DNA of 64,000 nucleotides from Paenibacillus sp. BIHB 4019 (GTDB lineage Bacteria; Bacillota; Bacilli; Paenibacillales; Paenibacillaceae). The notes below the pieces were generated by a model that searched no databases, was not told the DNA's origin, and saw only the letters and a program-made list of their open reading frames with translations. Location of the stretch: assembly GCF_002741035.1 (NCBI RefSeq), contig NZ_CP016808.1, positions 1,766,001 through 1,830,000 on the forward strand, in the 5' to 3' direction. Below are positions 27,577 through 39,691 of the stretch, piece after piece; the first letter of the stretch is position 1; each line of letters begins with the position of its first letter. The position numbers and the translations under genes are program-made.

Positions 27577-27594
27577 TTAGTTTGATGATAGTTG

Positions 27595-29127
27595 CTACTT
27601 CTGAATCAGGGAAATGCCCGTCATTTCTGCCGGCTTGGAAAGCTGCATCAAATCAAGCACCGTCGGTGCAAGGTCTGCCAAAATTCCGCCTTCACGCAGC
27701 GTTGCTCCAGCAACCGTCACAATGCATGGCACCGGGTTGGTTGTGTGCGCTGTGAAAGGACGTCCATTTGCATCAAATACCATATCGGCATTACCATGGT
27801 CAGCTGTAATAATACATACGCCGCCTTTAGCAAGCACAGCTTCAACGACTTGGCCCAAGCATGCATCCGTTGCTTCCACCGCTTTGATTGTCGGCTCCAG
27901 CATGCCGGAGTGACCTACCATATCGGGATTGGCAAAATTCAAGATAATCGCGTCATGCTTATCTGCTTCAATCTCGCTGACTGCAGCTGCCGCTACCTCA
28001 TAAGCGCTCATTTCTGGTTGCAGATCATAAGTCGCTACTTTAGGCGAATTAATCAGAACGCGAGTCTCGCCCGGCAGTTCATGATCGCGGCCGCCGCTGA
28101 AGAAGAACGTTACATGCGGATACTTTTCTGTTTCCGCAATGCGAAGCTGCTTCTTGCCGTTTTGCACAAGCACTTCACCAAGCGTATTATCAAGGTTTTT
28201 CGGCGAATAAGCGACAAAGCCGCCAATCGTTTCGCTGAACAGCGTCAAGCATACGAAATACAGATTTTTCGGAGCATGCTCCCCGCGTTCAAAACCGCGG
28301 AAATCTTCATTCGTAAATACTTGTCCCAGTTGAATCGCACGGTCAGGACGGAAATTGAAGAAAATAACCGCATCCTCCGACTCGACAAGACCAACCGGTT
28401 TGCCATCTTCGCCCACGATAACCGTTGGCATAACAAATTCATCATAAACGGATTTCTCGTACGATTCAACTATCGCCTTGAGCGGATCGTTATATTGCGG
28501 GCCTTCGCCATACACCATAGCGCGGTAAGACTTCTCTACCCGCTCCCAGCGTTTGTCGCGGTCCATCGCATAATAACGTCCTTGCACCGTTGCAACATGG
28601 CCTACGCCAACCTCTTCGATCTTCGCGAGAAGCTGCTCCATGTAGCCTTTTGCGCTATCCGGGGCAACGTCGCGACCATCAAGGAATGCATGGATATAAA
28701 CATCTTCCAGGCCTTCCTTCTTCGCCAGGTCAAGCAGAGCAAATAAATGCGCAATGTGGCTGTGTACGCCGCCATCGGACAGCAGGCCGTACAAATGAAG
28801 CTTCTTGCTATTTGCTTTTGCATGACGCACAGCGCCGAGCAGCGTTTCGTTGTCGAAAAACTCGCCATCGCGGATCGACTTGCTGATGCGAGTCAAATCC
28901 TGATAAACGATGCGGCCTGCGCCGATGTTCAAATGGCCAACCTCGGAGTTGCCCATTTGTCCATCTGGCAAGCCTACCGCTTCACCGCTAGCTGTCAGCT
29001 GCGTATGAGGGTAAGTCGACCAGTAACGGTCATAGTTAGGCTTTTTCGCTTGGGCAACTGCATTGCCTGTCACGTCATCGCGCAGACCAAAGCCGTCAAG
29101 AATAATTAATGCAACCGGAGCAGCCAT
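27595..29127 (-). CDS. gpmI: 2,3-bisphosphoglycerate-independent phosphoglycerate mutase
   Basis: 510 residues. ALIILDGFG at the N-terminus, the phosphoserine loop [16 protein letters not shown] (about residue 60), and the metal-binding [13 protein letters not shown] show the alkaline-phosphatase-fold, Mn-dependent mutase. It moves the phosphate between C3 and C2 of glycerate and needs no cofactor. It follows tpiA by 1 bp, implying tight coupling. Confidence 0.98.
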   Translation of the reverse strand: MAAPVALIILDGFGLRDDVTGNAVAQAKKPNYDRYWSTYPHTQLTASGEAVGLPDGQMGNSEVGHLNIGAGRIVYQDLTRISKSIRDGEFFDNETLLGAVRHAKANSKKLHLYGLLSDGGVHSHIAHLFALLDLAKKEGLEDVYIHAFLDGRDVAPDSAKGYMEQLLAKIEEVGVGHVATVQGRYYAMDRDKRWERVEKSYRAMVYGEGPQYNDPLKAIVESYEKSVYDEFVMPTVIVGEDGKPVGLVESEDAVIFFNFRPDRAIQLGQVFTNEDFRGFERGEHAPKNLYFVCLTLFSETIGGFVAYSPKNLDNTLGEVLVQNGKKQLRIAETEKYPHVTFFFSGGRDHELPGETRVLINSPKVATYDLQPEMSAYEVAAAAVSEIEADKHDAIILNFANPDMVGHSGMLEPTIKAVEATDACLGQVVEAVLAKGGVCIITADHGNADMVFDANGRPFTAHTTNPVPCIVTVAGATLREGGILADLAPTVLDLMQLSKPAEMTGISLIQK

Positions 29128-29128
29128 C

Positions 29129-29914
<786 letters not shown>

Positions 29915-31096
29915 TTATTTATCGTTAAGTGCTTCAACGCCCGGCAAAATTTTGCCTTCCATGAATTCCAGGGAAGCGCCGCCGCCAGTGGAAATGTGGT
30001 CCATTTTATCAGCCAGACCGAATTTCTCAGCCGCTGCAGCCGAATCGCCGCCACCGATAACGGTGTAGCCAGCTGTTTCTGCACATGCTTTCGCTACTGC
30101 TTGTGTACCATGGGAGAAAGGCTCGATTTCGAATACGCCCATTGGTCCGTTCCAAACAACCAGCTTGGAGTTTTTGATCGCTTCTGCGTAAATTTCACGC
30201 GTCTTAGGACCGATGTCGATGCCTTCCCACTCAGCTGGAATGCCGTCAACGTCAACGATTTGCGTGTTGGCGTTTTTGCTGAAATCATCAGCTACAACAA
30301 TATCAACCGGAATGAGGAAGTTTTTGCCCAGCTTTTTCGCTTTCTCGATGAACTCAAGCGCCAGATCAAGCTTGGAGTTGTCTACGAGCGATTTGCCGAT
30401 TTCATGGCCTTGCGCTTTGAAGAATGTATAGGACAAGCCGCCACCGATAATGATGTTGTCGGCAATTTCGATCATTTTGTTGATAACGTCGATTTTATCC
30501 TTAACCTTCGAACCGCCTACGATAGCTGTGAAAGGACGCTCAGGGTTGTTCAGCGCTTTGCCAAGAACATCAAGCTCTCTCTCCATCAATAGACCGGAAA
30601 CAGCCGGCAGGTGGTGCGCAATGCCTTCAGTCGAAGCATGAGCACGGTGTGCAGCTCCGAAAGCATCATTTACGTAAAGATCAGCAAGCTCAGCGAAAGC
30701 TTTCGCCAGCTCAGGATCGTTTTTCTCTTCGCCCGCATGGAAACGAACGTTTTCAAGCAGCAATACATCGCCAGCGTTCAATGCCGCGATTTGCGCTTTA
30801 ACATTTTCACCGATCGACTCATCCGCTTTTACTACCGGTTTGCCAAGCAGCTCGGACAGACGCGCTGCCGATGCTGTGTGGCGAAGCTCTTCTACAACTT
30901 CACCGTTCGGGCGGCCCAAGTGGCTTGCCAAAATAACTTTCGCGCCTTTTTCGATCAAGAAGTTAATCGTAGGAAGCGTCTCACGGATACGCTTGTCATC
31001 GGTAATTTTACCATCTTCGAGCGGCACATTGAAATCGACGCGTACGAATACCCGTTTGCCTGCTACTTCTACGTCACGAACACTTTTTTTAGCCAT
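29915..31096 (-). CDS. pgk: Phosphoglycerate kinase
   Basis: 393 residues. [16 protein letters not shown] at the N-terminus, ILASHLGRP, and the C-terminal nucleotide loop [15 protein letters not shown] followed by [14 protein letters not shown] identify it. It makes ATP from 1,3-bisphosphoglycerate. It is separated from gap by about 300 bp with a terminator, so lower glycolysis may be transcribed both from the gap promoter by read-through and from a separate start. Confidence 0.99.
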   Translation of the reverse strand: MAKKSVRDVEVAGKRVFVRVDFNVPLEDGKITDDKRIRETLPTINFLIEKGAKVILASHLGRPNGEVVEELRHTASAARLSELLGKPVVKADESIGENVKAQIAALNAGDVLLLENVRFHAGEEKNDPELAKAFAELADLYVNDAFGAAHRAHASTEGIAHHLPAVSGLLMERELDVLGKALNNPERPFTAIVGGSKVKDKIDVINKMIEIADNIIIGGGLSYTFFKAQGHEIGKSLVDNSKLDLALEFIEKAKKLGKNFLIPVDIVVADDFSKNANTQIVDVDGIPAEWEGIDIGPKTREIYAEAIKNSKLVVWNGPMGVFEIEPFSHGTQAVAKACAETAGYTVIGGGDSAAAAEKFGLADKMDHISTGGGASLEFMEGKILPGVEALNDK

Positions 31097-31150
31097 GAAT
31101 GTAACCTCCTGATATTAGCGTGCAAAGCTTAACACTTTCTATATTCAAAC

Positions 31151-31189
31151 AAAAAGAAGCGTTCCCTCTTTATCAAAAGAAGGAACGCT
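31151..31189 (-). terminator. Terminator between gap and pgk
   Basis: Minus strand AGCGTTCC / GGAACGCT stem followed by TCTTTTTGTTT. It could limit transcripts to cggR-gap and lower the level of pgk and later genes. The rest of the spacer (31190-31390) shows no gene. Confidence 0.7.
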
Positions 31190-31393
31190 CCCTCTTGGCC
31201 CGCGGCCAGAAGGCTCGCGAACCTGAAGCTGCGCTTCGTCATGAAGACAAAATCGCGCCCCTGTTAAGGTTTCGCTTGAATCGCATACGATGCCCCGGGA
31301 GCGCCGCGGATTAAGCGTATCCCAAGGGCCAGTGCAATACCGGCCTGGGACGTAAAGCGTTCCATGTAATTGTGGGGGATATTTCCCTTGTTC

Positions 31394-32410
<1,017 letters not shown>

Positions 32411-32507
32411 CTAGAGTGTTTTGGGATGAAAAATATATTTCAAGACATTTCGCATGCCGATGCCATTGTCTCGCACGGCGCGCGAAGCATCAAGATCACT
32501 TGCCAAG

Positions 32508-32705
32508 TTAAAACGACTTCGACGTCCTTCTAGGACGAGCGAAGAGCTTTGCCCTAGAATTCTAAGCGGATATAAGGATAAAACTTATAAATTCTTAGAA
32601 TTCAAGCGTAAACGGCCGAAAGCCATCCTCTTGCGGTAAAGCTGCGGCTTCGCGGTGAAATATAAGTCCTATTTATAAGCTGCAACTTATAAATTCTTAT
32701 ATTTT
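32508..32705 (+). repeat. Two-hairpin intergenic repeat, two tandem B-type copies
   Basis: Copies at about 32508-32603 and 32602-32705 both begin CAAG, carry an AAACG-TCG-CGTCC-like first half and end in an AT-rich second half (ACTTATAAATTCTTA). The second copy closely matches the reverse complement of 47367-47468, for example GCGTAAACGGC and TGCGGTAAA/GGCGGTAAA. They fill the cggR-gap spacer and could fold the mRNA where CggR-gap processing is known in Bacillus. Confidence 0.65.
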
Positions 32706-33742
32706 TATGGAGCTGAGCCTTCAATAATCGCAATGATTTCTAATGCGGCAGCCTCATCGGTAACTAACACATCATTGTGTCCAAAACGCATAACTGCAGC
32801 GATCGCTTCACCTTTGCTTTTGCCTCCGGCTACTCCGATAACTACTTCAGTCTTCACAATATCCTCGAGCCGTAGTCCTACCGTCGGCATCTTGTGAACC
32901 ACTTGCCCGCTGCGATCAAAATAAAAACCGTAAGCTTCAGCAAGCGCCCCTTCAGCTTCAATACCCTGCATCGTCGCCTCATCGAGCTTCCTGCGCCGAG
33001 CCATCACCATAGCGTCTCCGATGCCGTGCACGACAATACGCGCCCTGCGGATCACTTCTATAATGTCCTGGATATTCGGTTCCTGCATAATGGGAGCATA
33101 AGCTTCCTCGCCAAGATGATCAGGAACGTGAAGCAGCCGATAGTTGGCACCTGTCCGCTTCGCCATAGTGGAAGCAATCGTGTTCGCCTGATAATCGACG
33201 CTTTCGCCAAGTCCGCCTCTTGCAGGCACGAACCAATTGGTTTTAAGCGGCGCTACAGCCGAAAGCTGATTAGCTACCTGGGCAGTCGTCGTACCGCCTG
33301 TAACGGCAATGACGTCGCCTTGCTCCATCGCTTTGCGCAGTACCTGCCCTCCTGCTCTGCCGAGTTCCCGCTTCGTCTGCGCGGATACATCAGAATCGCC
33401 GGCCACAACAACCACTTGGCTCAGCCCGAAATAACTTCTGATCTTCTCCTCAAGCTCCGATAAGCCGAAAATCGTCTGCACAAAAGGCTCAAACTGTTCA
33501 AGCAGTTCTTTGCCAGGTTCACTGATTCTCATGCCTGAAGCATGAATTTCAAGCAAGCCCTGCGACTTTAGAAAGTCCGTTTCTGCTCGCAGTACCCTCT
33601 CCGTCATACCGAGCGTTGTCGCAAGCGTTCTGCGGCCGATGAGATCAGAGAGCATAACCTGGTGCAGTATCCTGTAGCGCTTCCTCATCACGTCGAGCAA
33701 ATCTGGCAGAAGCTGCTGCTGCAATTCAATCATTTGGCGCAT
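32705..33742 (-). CDS. cggR: Central glycolytic genes regulator CggR (SorC family)
   Basis: 345 residues. The N-terminal 80 residues hold a winged helix (GRRTLATTLGMTERVLRAETDFL), and the rest is a SorC sugar-phosphate-binding domain (GDVIAVTGGTTTAQVANQL; PARGGLGESVDYQANTIAS; GVAGGKSKGEAI). In Bacillus CggR represses its own operon until fructose 1,6-bisphosphate binds. The upstream operator and promoter at 33804-33874 fit that role here. Start is ATG 33742, with GGAG 14 bp before it, a rather long spacing. Confidence 0.96.
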   Translation of the reverse strand: MRQMIELQQQLLPDLLDVMRKRYRILHQVMLSDLIGRRTLATTLGMTERVLRAETDFLKSQGLLEIHASGMRISEPGKELLEQFEPFVQTIFGLSELEEKIRSYFGLSQVVVVAGDSDVSAQTKRELGRAGGQVLRKAMEQGDVIAVTGGTTTAQVANQLSAVAPLKTNWFVPARGGLGESVDYQANTIASTMAKRTGANYRLLHVPDHLGEEAYAPIMQEPNIQDIIEVIRRARIVVHGIGDAMVMARRRKLDEATMQGIEAEGALAEAYGFYFDRSGQVVHKMPTVGLRLEDIVKTEVVIGVAGGKSKGEAIAAVMRFGHNDVLVTDEAAALEIIAIIEGSAP

Positions 33743-33803
33743 CTTCTAATTATTCACTCCACCCGTACTAAGTTAAGCGAAACCGATACTCATGCATAGC
33801 GGT

Positions 33804-33840
33804 GGACACGAAATGTCCCATGCTTTCGTTTTAAGTCCCA
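33804..33840 (-). promoter_or_regulatory. cggR: CggR operator
   Basis: On the minus strand two GGGAC half-sites are spaced as in the Bacillus operator: TGGGAC-N6-CGAA-N4-TGGGAC-N6-TGTC. The second unit is perfect, the first lacks a good TGTC. It lies immediately downstream of the promoter, so bound CggR would block elongation. Confidence 0.8.
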
Positions 33841-33845
33841 CCTCT

Positions 33846-33874
33846 ATTTTACCGAACTTGATCTAACATTTCAA
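33846..33874 (-). promoter_or_regulatory. cggR-gap promoter
   Basis: TTGAAA (33869-33874) and TAAAAT (33846-33851) are 17 bp apart on the minus strand. The operator begins 6 bp downstream. Confidence 0.8.
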
Positions 33875-33993
33875 GTCAACAATTTCATATGAAACCGTTT
33901 ACTGACACGATTTTATCAAATTTATTTTTAATAGCTGGCTTGATTTCTATTCACATTTAACATATACTAAATCTTGCTGTTACTTTTATACAT

Positions 33994-34065
33994 GCGCCCG
34001 TGGTCCAATGGATATGACGTAGGCCTCCGGAGCCTGAGATCTAGGTTCGATTCCTAGCGGGCGCG
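33994..34065 (+). tRNA. tRNA-Arg (CCG)
   Basis: 72 nt. The acceptor GCGCCCG pairs with CGGGCGC, the T-loop is GGTTCGATTCC, and the anticodon stem TAGGC / GCCTG encloses CTCCGGA, giving anticodon CCG. CCA is not encoded. It stands alone between cggR and clpP. Confidence 0.96.
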
Positions 34066-34125
34066 TTCTGATTTGCCCATAACGACATACAGCAAGCAAT
34101 CGTGTTTATGAAGCCTAGTATGTGG

Positions 34126-34152
34126 CCACCCTGATGAAAGGGTGGTTTTTTT
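34126..34152 (+). terminator. Terminator after tRNA-Arg
   Basis: Stem CCACCCT / AAGGGTGG followed by TTTTTTTA, 60 bp after the tRNA. Confidence 0.85.
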
Positions 34153-34203
34153 ATATCGTTTTTTAGCTGCTAAAAGGCGTGCGATAGAGAAAAATCTGAT
34201 TTG

Positions 34204-34243
34204 TCTGACTATCTTTGACTTTTAACGTTTCATCCGCTATTAT
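34204..34243 (+). promoter_or_regulatory. clpP promoter with overlapping CtsR box
   Basis: TTGACT (34215-34220) and TATTAT (34238-34243) are 17 bp apart. On the minus strand 34204-34220 reads AGTCAAAGATAGTCAGA, one mismatch from the CtsR heptad repeat RGTCAAA-NAN-RGTCAAA, and covers the -35 box. Heat-stress repression by CtsR is expected. Confidence 0.8.
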
Positions 34244-34294
34244 GATGTTACGGCAATATCAATCTTGTTATTTTTCGGAGGAGGTTTACAGGAT

Positions 34295-34876
34295 ATGAAT
34301 TTCGTCCCTATGGTTATTGAGCAAACTAATCGCGGAGAGCGCTCCTACGACATCTATTCCCGGTTATTGAAGGATCGTATTATCTTCTTGGGCTCGGGCG
34401 TCAATGACGTTGTAGCCAACTCCATCATCGCACAGATGCTGTTTCTGACAGCTGATGACCCTGAGAAAGACATCTCCCTTTACATTAACAGCCCTGGCGG
34501 TTCCATCACCTCGGGTATGGCTATCTATGATACGATGCAATACATCAAGCCTGACGTATCCACCATTTGTGTAGGTATGGCAGCATCGATGGGCGCTTTC
34601 CTGCTTGCAGCAGGCGCCAAAGGCAAGCGTTACGCGCTTCCGAACAGCGAGGTTATGATTCACCAGCCGCTAGGCGGCGCAGAAGGCCAAGCGAGCGATA
34701 TCGAAATCCGCGCTCGCCGTATTATCAAAATGCGCGACCACTTGAATGGCATCCTGTCCGAGCGCACAGGCCAACCGCTTGAGCGCGTGGAGAAAGATAC
34801 CGATCGCGACTATTTCATGAGCGCAGCAGAAGCTTGCGAGTATGGTCTGGTTGACAAGGTTATTGAGAAAATCTAA
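34295..34876 (+). CDS. clpP: ATP-dependent Clp protease proteolytic subunit
   Basis: 193 residues from ATG 34295 (GGAGGAGG upstream); an earlier TTG frame extension is rejected. The catalytic triad is visible as Ser98 in GMAASMGAF, His123 in MIHQPLGGA and Asp172. ClpP forms a two-ring chamber that degrades proteins fed by ClpX or ClpC. Heat-shock control through the CtsR box is likely. It is one of the few plus-strand genes, convergent with the crh operon. Confidence 0.99.
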   Translation: MNFVPMVIEQTNRGERSYDIYSRLLKDRIIFLGSGVNDVVANSIIAQMLFLTADDPEKDISLYINSPGGSITSGMAIYDTMQYIKPDVSTICVGMAASMGAFLLAAGAKGKRYALPNSEVMIHQPLGGAEGQASDIEIRARRIIKMRDHLNGILSERTGQPLERVEKDTDRDYFMSAAEACEYGLVDKVIEKI

Positions 34877-34895
34877 TTGCCCCGCATTATTGTGG

Positions 34896-34949
34896 GCGCA
34901 TAACAAAAGAAACCCGGTTCAGGCGAACCGGGTTTCTTTTGTTATGCGC
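34896..34949. terminator. clpP terminator, perfect 25-bp inverted repeat
   Basis: Arms GCGCATAACAAAAGAAACCC... and its exact complement enclose a 4-nt AGGC loop, with the T-rich part inside the right arm. It is among the longest perfect stems in the window. Confidence 0.9.
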
Positions 34950-34973
34950 TTTTGTTATAAACTTTTTTCAACC

Positions 34974-35010
34974 AAAAAACCGCCCCAGATCATTCTGATC
35001 CAGAAGGCGG
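34974..35010 (-). terminator. Terminator of the rapZ-yvcK-whiA-crh operon
   Basis: On the minus strand CCGCCTTCTGGATC / GATCTGGGGCGG, then TTTTTTGG, about 54 bp after the crh-like stop. Confidence 0.85.
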
Positions 35011-35063
35011 CATGGCCAAATAATAGGGTTATGAGCAAGCGAGCCCCTACTGAATAGGGCTTC

Positions 35064-35333
35064 TTATTGGTTCTCCAGCTCTTCCTTGCTTACCAATGCA
35101 GCTAAAGCGTTTACAGCCTGTTCTGCGTCCGAGCCTTCCGCACTTATGAAAACTTCAGTGCCCGAACTGATTGCCAAGCTCATAATTCCCATAATCGATT
35201 TGGCATTCACTTTCTTGTCGTCTTTCTCGACGAATACTTCAGATGAAAATTTATTAGCTTCTTGTACGAATAATGCTGCAGGTCTTGCATGAAGACCCGT
35301 CTTTAGTCGAACGACAACCGGAAGCCTTGTCAT
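35064..35333 (-). CDS. crh: HPr-family protein in the crh position, with His15 and Ser46
   Basis: 89 residues from ATG 35333; an ATG three codons earlier is too close to the GGGGG site. Residues 8-18 read VRLKTGLHARP, so the phosphorylatable His15 of HPr is present, and Ser46 lies in NAKSIMGIM, the HPr kinase site. Sequence and position after whiA match Crh, the catabolite-repression HPr of Bacillus, but Bacillus Crh has Gln15. The protein may therefore act both in carbon repression with CcpA and in phosphotransfer. A separate ptsH elsewhere cannot be excluded or shown here. Confidence 0.85.
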   Translation of the reverse strand: MTRLPVVVRLKTGLHARPAALFVQEANKFSSEVFVEKDDKKVNAKSIMGIMSLAISSGTEVFISAEGSDAEQAVNALAALVSKEELENQ

Positions 35334-35430
35334 GGAAACCATACCCCCTATATCTTATTCAATCCTTAATTATGCCGATAATTTTAAACTCATTGTATCA
35401 TTATACCATCGGAAACAAGAAGTTAAAAGT

Positions 35431-36360
35431 TTAGCCATTGCGTATTTTTTCAGCAAGCTCGTCAATTTTGCGAAGACGATGGTTTACACCCGACTTGCTT
35501 ACTGACCCTTTCAGCAGTTCGCCAACTTCCTTCAAGTTCAGATCGGGGTGCTGCAGGCGAATTTCAGCGACTTCCTTGAGCTTATCCGGCAAGTTATCAA
35601 GGCCCAGCTCGCGGTCCAGCAGTTTAATATTATCAATCTGCCGTACGGACGCGCCAATGGTCTTGTTCAGGTTCGCCGTCTCGCAATTGACGATGCGATT
35701 GACGGAATTGCGCATGTCGCGCATAATCCTTACATCCTCGAATTTGAACAGCGCCTGATGAGCGCCGATAATGTTCAGCAGCTCAATAATTTTCTCGCCT
35801 TCCTTAATGTAAAAAATAAAGCCTTTCTTCCGTTCAATGCAGCGGGCATTCAGCTCGAACTTATTGGCAAGCTCCACTAATGAGGCGCAATATTCCTCAT
35901 ACATCGAAGAGATTTCCAAATGGTACGAGGAACCCTCAGGGTTATTCACTGAACCTCCAGCAAGGAAAGCCCCGCGCAAATACGAACGCTTGCAGCAAGA
36001 CTTCTTGATCATCGCTTTATCGATTCCGGAGTTGAACACGAAACCTTCCGACACGATATGAAGCTTGCTCAATATAGATTGTACCATTGTTGGAATACGT
36101 ACGATATACACATTGTTCTTTTTCAGCCGCATTTTTTTCCGAACCAACAGCTCGGTGTGTACCTCAAAGTGCTTTTTGACCAGAGAATAAATACGACGGG
36201 CTATGGCAGCATTTTCTGTTGAGATGTCCAAAATGACTTTGCGGCTGGATAAGCTGACAGAACCATTCATCCGAATGAGTGCGGAAAGCTCTGCAAGCTC
36301 ACAGCAGGAATCCGCTTCAATAAGCGTAAGTTCCTTTTTCGTTTGTGCCGCAAACGACAT
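35431..36360 (-). CDS. whiA: WhiA, sporulation/division-linked DNA-binding protein
   Basis: 309 residues. N-terminal [24 protein letters not shown] starts the degenerate LAGLIDADG homing-endonuclease-like domain ([13 protein letters not shown] in the middle), and the C-terminus is a helix-turn-helix ([20 protein letters not shown]). WhiA is conserved in Gram-positives; in Bacillus it affects division and chromosome segregation. It lies 7 bp after yvcK in a tight operon. Confidence 0.97.
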   Translation of the reverse strand: MSFAAQTKKELTLIEADSCCELAELSALIRMNGSVSLSSRKVILDISTENAAIARRIYSLVKKHFEVHTELLVRKKMRLKKNNVYIVRIPTMVQSILSKLHIVSEGFVFNSGIDKAMIKKSCCKRSYLRGAFLAGGSVNNPEGSSYHLEISSMYEEYCASLVELANKFELNARCIERKKGFIFYIKEGEKIIELLNIIGAHQALFKFEDVRIMRDMRNSVNRIVNCETANLNKTIGASVRQIDNIKLLDRELGLDNLPDKLKEVAEIRLQHPDLNLKEVGELLKGSVSKSGVNHRLRKIDELAEKIRNG

Positions 36361-36366
36361 GGTTTG

Positions 36367-37353
36367 TCACCTCTTTCTAATCATCCAGTTTTCCACTAGC
36401 TTATAAATATGATGGCTTAGACGCTCGGCATCATGCCTTAGAAACGTCTGGAATAAAACAAAACGATCCGCAATAACCTCGCAGCCCTTGCTGCGAATAG
36501 CTTCCAAATCAATAGCAACGGGCTTTGCGCCCATCTCTGCATATTTGGCTTCCACTTGCGGTGAAATTTCACCATTGTTCACAATGACATAATCAAATAA
36601 TTGCAGGCCGATATGGGCCTCAATCGCATTCATATGATCCGATACCGTATAATTGTCCGTCTCGCCCGGCTGCGTCATCACATTGCACACAAACAGCTTG
36701 ACGGCGCAAGATTCCGTAATTGCTTGGGCAAGCATGGGAACAATCAAATTCGGCATAATGCTCGTGTACAAGCTTCCAGGCCCAATAAGAATGGCATCTG
36801 CTTGCTCAATCGCCTTGACTGCTTCTGGCAGCGCGTGTGCTTTCTCCGAATCAATGAATACACGCTTGATCGCTTGACCCGCCTTTGGAATCATCGACTC
36901 TCCAATGACGATCGAGCCATCGGCCATTTCTGCCTTGAGCACGATAGCCTGGGCTGCCGCAGGCAAAACCCGTCCGCGCACCGCCAGCACCCTGCTCAGC
37001 TCGCGTACGCCCGTCACAAAATCGCCTGTGATGTCAGCCATAGCAGCCAGCATTAAATTGCCGAGACTATGCCCGGCAAGCCCCGTGCCTGAATTGAATC
37101 GGTATTGCAGCACCTCTGCAAGCAGCGGCTCCGTATCAGCGAGCGCCATCAGCACATTGCGAACATCGCCCGGAGGCGGGATTTGCAGCTCATTGCGCAG
37201 CACGCCGGAGCTGCCCCCATCATCCGCAACGGTGACGATGGCTGTAATATCCATGGGCTTTTCCTTCAGCCCGCGCAGCATAACGGATAATCCTGTGCCT
37301 CCGCCAATGACCACGATCTTGGGAGGCGCTCCTATTTTGTGCCTGTTCTGCAT
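36367..37353 (-). CDS. yvcK: YvcK/GlmR, gluconeogenesis and cell-wall precursor factor
   Basis: 328 residues, a CofD/UPF0052-like fold. PKIVVIGGGTGLSVMLRGLK at the N-terminus and VADDGGSSGVLR, AGHSLGNLMLAA and ILIGPGSLYTSIMPNL are diagnostic. In Bacillus YvcK (GlmR) stimulates GlmS to feed UDP-GlcNAc synthesis and is needed on gluconeogenic carbon. It lies between rapZ and whiA as expected. Confidence 0.97.
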   Translation of the reverse strand: MQNRHKIGAPPKIVVIGGGTGLSVMLRGLKEKPMDITAIVTVADDGGSSGVLRNELQIPPPGDVRNVLMALADTEPLLAEVLQYRFNSGTGLAGHSLGNLMLAAMADITGDFVTGVRELSRVLAVRGRVLPAAAQAIVLKAEMADGSIVIGESMIPKAGQAIKRVFIDSEKAHALPEAVKAIEQADAILIGPGSLYTSIMPNLIVPMLAQAITESCAVKLFVCNVMTQPGETDNYTVSDHMNAIEAHIGLQLFDYVIVNNGEISPQVEAKYAEMGAKPVAIDLEAIRSKGCEVIADRFVLFQTFLRHDAERLSHHIYKLVENWMIRKR

Positions 37354-37365
37354 ACGTTCCCTCCG

Positions 37366-38253
37366 TTAATGCCTGTCGCGGTCGGAATCGCGATGGCTGA
37401 CGCGTACCCGTTCCGTATCGCTGCTTCCCAGCACACGGCCCAAGTATTCCGAAATCGCCACCGAGCGATGTTTTCCTCCGGTACAGCCAATACCGATAAC
37501 GACCTGGCTCTTCCCTTCCTTATGATAAAGCGGAAGGAGGAACTGGAGCATATCAACCAGTTTGGCCAGAAACGCCTGCGTTTCCGGCCATTTCATCACA
37601 TATTCATAAACCTCAGGCGTCTGGCCGGTATTTGGGCGCAGATGCTCAATATAATGAGGATTAGGCAAAAAACGCACATCATAAATTAAATCCGCATCAA
37701 TCGGAATGCCATATTTAAAGCCGAAAGAAATGACATTGACCGACAAGCTATTTTGCTCCAAATTCGTAAACCTGGAAATAATCCGTTCCTTCAGCTGTGC
37801 GGGCTTGATGCTGCTGGTATCAATAACCAGCGATGCAGAACCCTTCAAATCCTCCAGCATTCTGCGCTCCAGCTTAATGCCGTCCAGCGGCAAGCCGTCG
37901 GGCACAAGCGGGTGGCGGCGGCGGCTCTCCTTATAACGTTGAACGAGCACGCCATCCGTCGCATCCAGGAACAGTATCTCACAGCTTATGGTAGAATGGT
38001 CTTTAATATAACTTAAAGACTCCGCTAAAGCTGTAAAAAACTCCCTGCCGCGCAAGTCAATAACTAAGGCAACCTTGCCGATCTTCCCGTTTGATTGCTC
38101 AATCAGCTCTGCAAACTTAGGGATAAGCACCGGGGGCAAATTATCGACGCAGAAGAAGCCAAGATCCTCTAGACTTTGTACAGCAATCGTCTTGCCCGCG
38201 CCTGACATCCCTGTAATAATAACAAGCTTCGCTAGTGCCGCTGCCGTCTCCAT
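37366..38253 (-). CDS. rapZ: RapZ/YvcJ nucleotide-binding regulator
   Basis: 295 residues. Walker A GMSGAGKT at residues 15-22, then FCVDNLPP and the C-terminal [18 protein letters not shown] identify the RapZ family, which binds UDP-GlcNAc or nucleotides and in enterobacteria delivers sRNAs to RNase E. In Bacillus the protein has ATPase/GTPase activity with a role in competence. It begins the rapZ-yvcK-whiA-crh group here, with 12 bp to yvcK. Confidence 0.97.
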   Translation of the reverse strand: METAAALAKLVIITGMSGAGKTIAVQSLEDLGFFCVDNLPPVLIPKFAELIEQSNGKIGKVALVIDLRGREFFTALAESLSYIKDHSTISCEILFLDATDGVLVQRYKESRRRHPLVPDGLPLDGIKLERRMLEDLKGSASLVIDTSSIKPAQLKERIISRFTNLEQNSLSVNVISFGFKYGIPIDADLIYDVRFLPNPHYIEHLRPNTGQTPEVYEYVMKWPETQAFLAKLVDMLQFLLPLYHKEGKSQVVIGIGCTGGKHRSVAISEYLGRVLGSSDTERVRVSHRDSDRDRH

Positions 38254-38306
38254 CTTCTTCTCCTCCTCACAAGCGGGGAAATGTCCCTGTTATCCTATGT
38301 TTATCG

Positions 38307-39257
38307 CTACGAGCGCAAAATCAATCCCGCTGCGCCAACGACACCTGCATTGTTGCCGAGCGTAGCAGGGATGATTTTCACGCCATCCTGCGCTTCTTTC
38401 TGTGTATACTTCTCGAATACTTCGCGAATTTGCTCGAACAGAAACTCGCCGGCTTTGGACACGCCGCCGCCAATAATAAAGCATTCCGGATTCAGCACGA
38501 CGGCCATCAGTGCCATCGAGCGTCCCAAATAATACGCCGCACGGCTTACAATGCGCATAGCTACTTCGTCTCCAGCTTTTGCTGCATCGATTACGTCCTT
38601 CGCCATGATGTCTGTCACTTGAGCAAGCGTCGTACGGTCGCCGCGCTCCACAGCATCCTTCGCCATACGGATAATGCCCGTTGCGGAAGAAACCGTTTCG
38701 AGGCAGCCCATCTTGCCGCAGCCGCACTGAATCGCTTCGAGATCCGGCACAATTGCAATATGTCCAAGCTCGCCAGCCATGCCGGCGAAGCCTTCGACGA
38801 TTTTGCCGCCGATAATAATACCGCCGCCTACACCTGTACCAAGCGTGTAGCATACGCAGTGGTCGATGCCTTTGCCCGCGCCAGCCCAAGCCTCGCCCAG
38901 CGCTGCCACGTTTGCATCATTGTTTACAAGCACTTTAGTTGCCAGCTTGGCTTCCAAATAGTCTTTCAAATTTACGTCGCGAATCTTCAAATTCGGCGCG
39001 AACTTAATATAGCCCGACGGAATGTCCAGGAAACCGGCGATTCCTACGCCTACGCCGCCAACCTGCTCCCATTCATAAGAAGATTCAGCGACGATGGCAC
39101 GCGCATAAGCAGCAATATTTTCAAGGATAGCATCCGTACCTTTATTCGTTTCTGTGGGACCTTCATACGTGTGAAGCAAATCCCCGTTCTCGTTGCACAA
39201 TCCGACCTTAATTGCCGTTCCGCCAACATCGATTCCAACGTAAATCTTTTGAGACAT
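38307..39257 (-). CDS. glcK: Glucokinase, ROK family
   Basis: 316 residues, ATG near GAGGTGG. KIYVGIDVGGTAIKVGL is the ATP-binding phosphate loop, LVNNDANVAALGEAW contains the catalytic Asp, and CGCGKMGCLE is the ROK zinc motif. It phosphorylates intracellular glucose to glucose 6-phosphate. It is 53 bp upstream of rapZ, occupying the place where many Bacillus genomes have the Nudix gene yvcI. Confidence 0.95.
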   Translation of the reverse strand: MSQKIYVGIDVGGTAIKVGLCNENGDLLHTYEGPTETNKGTDAILENIAAYARAIVAESSYEWEQVGGVGVGIAGFLDIPSGYIKFAPNLKIRDVNLKDYLEAKLATKVLVNNDANVAALGEAWAGAGKGIDHCVCYTLGTGVGGGIIIGGKIVEGFAGMAGELGHIAIVPDLEAIQCGCGKMGCLETVSSATGIIRMAKDAVERGDRTTLAQVTDIMAKDVIDAAKAGDEVAMRIVSRAAYYLGRSMALMAVVLNPECFIIGGGVSKAGEFLFEQIREVFEKYTQKEAQDGVKIIPATLGNNAGVVGAAGLILRS

Positions 39258-39395
39258 TTGTAGTCCACCTCATTAATATGTTAATCTTCTCTGTCCACTA
39301 TAAGCGAAGCTCCTCCCTCTGGTCAAGGCAGGAAGCTCCTTGCTGCCGCTGGATTTGCACGTTGAGTTCACCCCGTATATCCATTAGACTAGGGT

Positions 39396-39691
39396 CAAGG
39401 TGAAACGGCTGTCGCGGTCCTTTGGCGGCGAAGCGCGTTTCATTCCGAGAAATATAGAGAAAGGATAACGAAATGATATACTTTCCTATATTTCAAGGTG
39501 AAACGGCTGTCGCGGTCCTTTGGCGGCAAAGCGCGTTTCATTCCGAGAAATATAGAGAAAGGATAACGAAATGATATACTTTCCTATATTTCAAGGTGAA
39601 ACGGCTGTCGCCTTCCTTTGGCGGCGCAGCGCGTTTCATTCCGAGAAATATAAAGAAGGGATGGGAACATCACATACTTTCTCTATATTTC
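39396..39691 (+). repeat. Three tandem 98-bp two-hairpin repeats, A type
   Basis: Units begin CAAGGTGAAACGGCTGTCGC at 39396, 39494 and 39592. Each contains one potential stem (TGAAACG / CGTTTCA) and a second (AAATATAGAGAAAG / CTTTCCTATATTT). Copies 1 and 2 differ at very few bases. They fill the spacer between glcK and glpP. A fourth A-type copy lies at 43730-43826. Confidence 0.92.

Noticed and set aside
31190..31390. Possible RNA element or gene in the gap-pgk spacer
   Set aside because: Apart from the terminator stem I see no conserved RNA motif or coding frame.
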